A DNA stretch of 64,000 bases, taken from positions 239,104-303,103 of the forward strand of contig KB722751.1 of the NCBI GenBank assembly GCA_000349905.1, in the 5' to 3' direction. Below, in pieces: positions 61,987 to 64,000 of the stretch. Position numbers and translations under genes: made by a program. The notes under the pieces are model-generated. The model saw only the letters and a list, made by a program, of their open reading frames with translations. It searched no databases and was not told where the DNA came from. Numbering within the stretch: position 1 is the first letter of the stretch; the number at the start of each line of letters is the position of its first letter. This stretch comes from Volvariella volvacea V23. Lineage: Eukaryota > Basidiomycota > Agaricomycetes > Agaricales > Pluteaceae.

Positions 61987-64000
61987 ATGGCGGTCAATGT
62001 CGCCGACTACCTCGTCACCGACGACCTTACTATCCTTCTTGGGTTGATTGGTGCAACACTCTTCTTGCTCAACAACCTCTACAAGCCCCAACCGTTGGTC
62101 CATCCAATTCTTCTGGGGAGGCAAAGCGAAGCTGCTCGGGTCAGGTACCCAGGCGAGAGTGCGGTGTATAGGAATTATAGCACGGGTTTATTAGGAAGGG
62201 TGCGTCATCGCATACCTTTTGACGGGCTCAAGGCTGAATGGCATTTCTACACCAATATTAGTTCCCTATCAGGCCCAGCAAGGAAGTCCATCTGCTTCCT
62301 GACTGTGTAAAGCAGGATGTTGATATGCCACGCACACTGTGGTCTACTAAAGTATGCCCAACCTCCGCATATTAGCCTGACGCCCTACTGAGCGCCCACA
62401 TAGATTAACAATGTTACCCTACAAGACCGTGTTGCAGCCTTTGGAACTGGTTTGCTTCGTCTAGCTGGACTCAAACCGAGGGAGTCGGACGTTTTGTTGT
62501 TGCTCAATGACGGAATTGGTATAAGCCCCCCTTCGTATACCCAACACAAATAATTAACCCTTCCGCAGAGTTTGTTATTAGTGATCTGGCACTCGCAACC
62601 CATTCCATCGTTTCATATACACTCCATTCCAGTGACCTTCTCTCTCAGGTCCTGGAATCCCGTCACCCATCTGCTATTATTACTCATGCTCACTTGCTCC
62701 CTCAACTCCTCGAATTGATCTATGACGCCGAGACTAGGATTCCTCACACTATCATCGTTGTCGGTGAACCCAGTTCTTCTGCAATGGCAAGCGTTGCGAG
62801 CCAAATCAAAATACTAAAGTTCAGCGAACTTGAGAGGGAAGGCAACCGTGTCGAGAAGATTTTGAGCCCGGTTCCGAGTAGGTCCCAATGTCTCCTTCTG
62901 AAATCTGATGTTGATGAGCAACAGAACCCAGTGATGTGTTCACGGTTCACTTGTTCCGTAAATCTGATGGCCCCATTGTTGGTGCTCAGTTCACACACGA
63001 GAACTTCACCGCAGGAGTCGCTGCCACTCGTTTGATACTGCCTGCTTCTCAGCCTCTCACCCCGCTAGATACAGTTGTATCTGCACACCCTGTTAGTAGT
63101 CCTTATGGCAGGTCTATCCTATATGCCGCAATCTTTGAGGGAACTAGTTTCGCTAGTACGAAGAGCGCCAAGCTTTTCGCTGAGGACGACGGTCAGTTGT
63201 TTTACTATTGCCCGTTTAAATCGTTTATAATTATCTCCGAGTAGGAACCCACAAATATGTGGATGACCTCCAATCATTCAAAGAATACCCCATTCCTTCT
63301 CCGACTATTTTCTTCTTGCAATCAAATCACTTAGTTGCGCTCACCAAAGCCATCAAGGACGCTGCAGACTCATCCTTCATTTCTTCCATTGCTTGGAGAC
63401 ATAAGCTCGCTGCATTGAAGGAGGGATTCATCACAAAGGAAAGTCTCTGGGACAGATTGGTGTTTGATGTGGCACGCACCAAGGTTATTGGTGACTGTGT
63501 TGGCACTCTTCGTGCCGTTATTGTCAGTGGCAGTATGTTCTCCACACACTCATTGATAGATTATATATATTGATCGGTGACGGCTAACAGGTGCACTTTC
63601 CTCAGAGGTGATGCCATCTGCTCGTGTTGCCCTATCTGTTCCTCTCGTCAACGCATTCACGCACCCCATCTGTGCTGGGCCGATCCATGCCACAAATCCT
63701 CATGATTTGCAAGACTTTCCCATCGTCGACGGTGATGACATCACTCGCATTGCCCACTCCGGTCCTCCCAGTGTCAACGTGGAAGTCAAACTACGGGGTG
63801 TGGATGATGACATCGTTGAGAAGGGAGGAGACCCCCGAGGCACACTATTGGTCCGTGGACCTCCTGTTGGGAAGTTGCAAGGGCTTGAAGACTATGTGAC
63901 CGTGCCCTCGCCTCCCGCTGATGATGAAGGGTGGCTGGATACACAGGCTAGTGCTGTGTTCAGGCCAAATGGAACAGTGACCATTAGCGGCCCCTTCATG
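61987..64000 (+). CDS. AMP-dependent synthetase-like membrane protein with degenerate active-site motifs (3' end outside window)
   Basis: Resembles long-chain acyl-CoA synthetases in layout. MAVNVADYLVTDDLTILLGL includes an N-terminal membrane segment (LLGLIGATLFLLNNL). Then LVHPILLGRQSEAARVRYPG, YRNYSTGLLGR, DRVAAFGTGLLRLAGLKPRE, VLLLLNDGIEFVISDLALAT, and the first hinge region VFTVHLFRKSDGPIVGAQFT with HENFTAG, where enzymes of this family have the Gly/Ser/Thr-rich AMP loop and a PKG lysine. Later FEGTSFASTKSAKLF, PTIFFLQSNHLVALTKAIKD, WDRLVFDVARTKVIGDCVGT and LRAVIVSGALSS fit the fold. Seven introns are seen so far. Because the phosphate-binding loop is replaced, it may not adenylate. Cut by the window edge. 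Confidence 0.8.

Noticed and set aside
61656..62171. 171-codon + strand open frame before and into the synthetase-like gene
   Set aside because: Overlaps the start of that gene in another frame; no recognisable features.

Overview
This window is nuclear DNA from a filamentous fungus, most likely a basidiomycete of the Agaricomycetes type (inference). The genes are close together and heavily split by 45-90 nt GT-AG introns. Some exons are tiny (11 and 19 nt). The tRNA genes carry short introns after the anticodon. The protein set is eukaryotic: a SERCA pump, CAF-1, Spc24, TEL2, Cwc2, histone H1 and complex I. There is no operon structure and no prokaryotic, viral or transposase gene that I can recognise. 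A 100-N assembly gap lies at 52835-52934.

Layout. 1-7.3 kb: 3' part of HSP90, a small three-exon gene of unknown function, phosphoserine aminotransferase (SerC), an intron-containing tRNA-Ser(GCU), and a secreted, probably GPI-anchored protein. 7.3-11.2 kb: an unknown serine-rich protein and an RCC1-repeat mitochondrial protein, both on the minus strand. 11.7-18 kb: three minus-strand paralogues of a secreted expansin/loosenin-like (double-psi beta-barrel) protein with proline/serine-rich tails, separated by long non-coding spacers; this is the most accessory-looking part. 18.7-24.8 kb: SERCA-type Ca2+-ATPase head-to-head with a Sip5-like zinc-finger protein. 24.8-27.8 kb: no confident gene, only possible fragments of a membrane protein. 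27.8-33.9 kb: a small CBP4-type complex III assembly factor, an arrestin-like protein, and an SLC35F6-like transporter. 34-40 kb: two gene-poor stretches on either side of the splicing factor CWC2. 40-52.8 kb: dense housekeeping genes in divergent pairs: SHQ1/TRP2, mitoribosomal uS2m/SSB Hsp70, and RFC clamp loader/CAF-1 large subunit, then SPC24. 52.9-53.5 kb: two identical tRNA-Ser(UGA) genes in inverted orientation beside the gap. 53.6-64 kb: complex I 24 kDa subunit, an aldo-keto reductase, TEL2, histone H1, and an acyl-CoA-synthetase-like protein cut by the window end.

How the genes relate. There is no single pathway, but several neighbours share themes. RFC and CAF-1 both act with PCNA at the replication fork and share a 256-bp promoter with an MCB-like ACGCGT. 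The mitoribosomal protein and SSB are both translation genes on one 147-bp promoter. The expansin-like trio is a local expansion of probable wall-acting secreted proteins. Gene spans below run from start to stop codon and include introns; I placed splice sites by eye from GT-AG signals, reading frame and family conservation.
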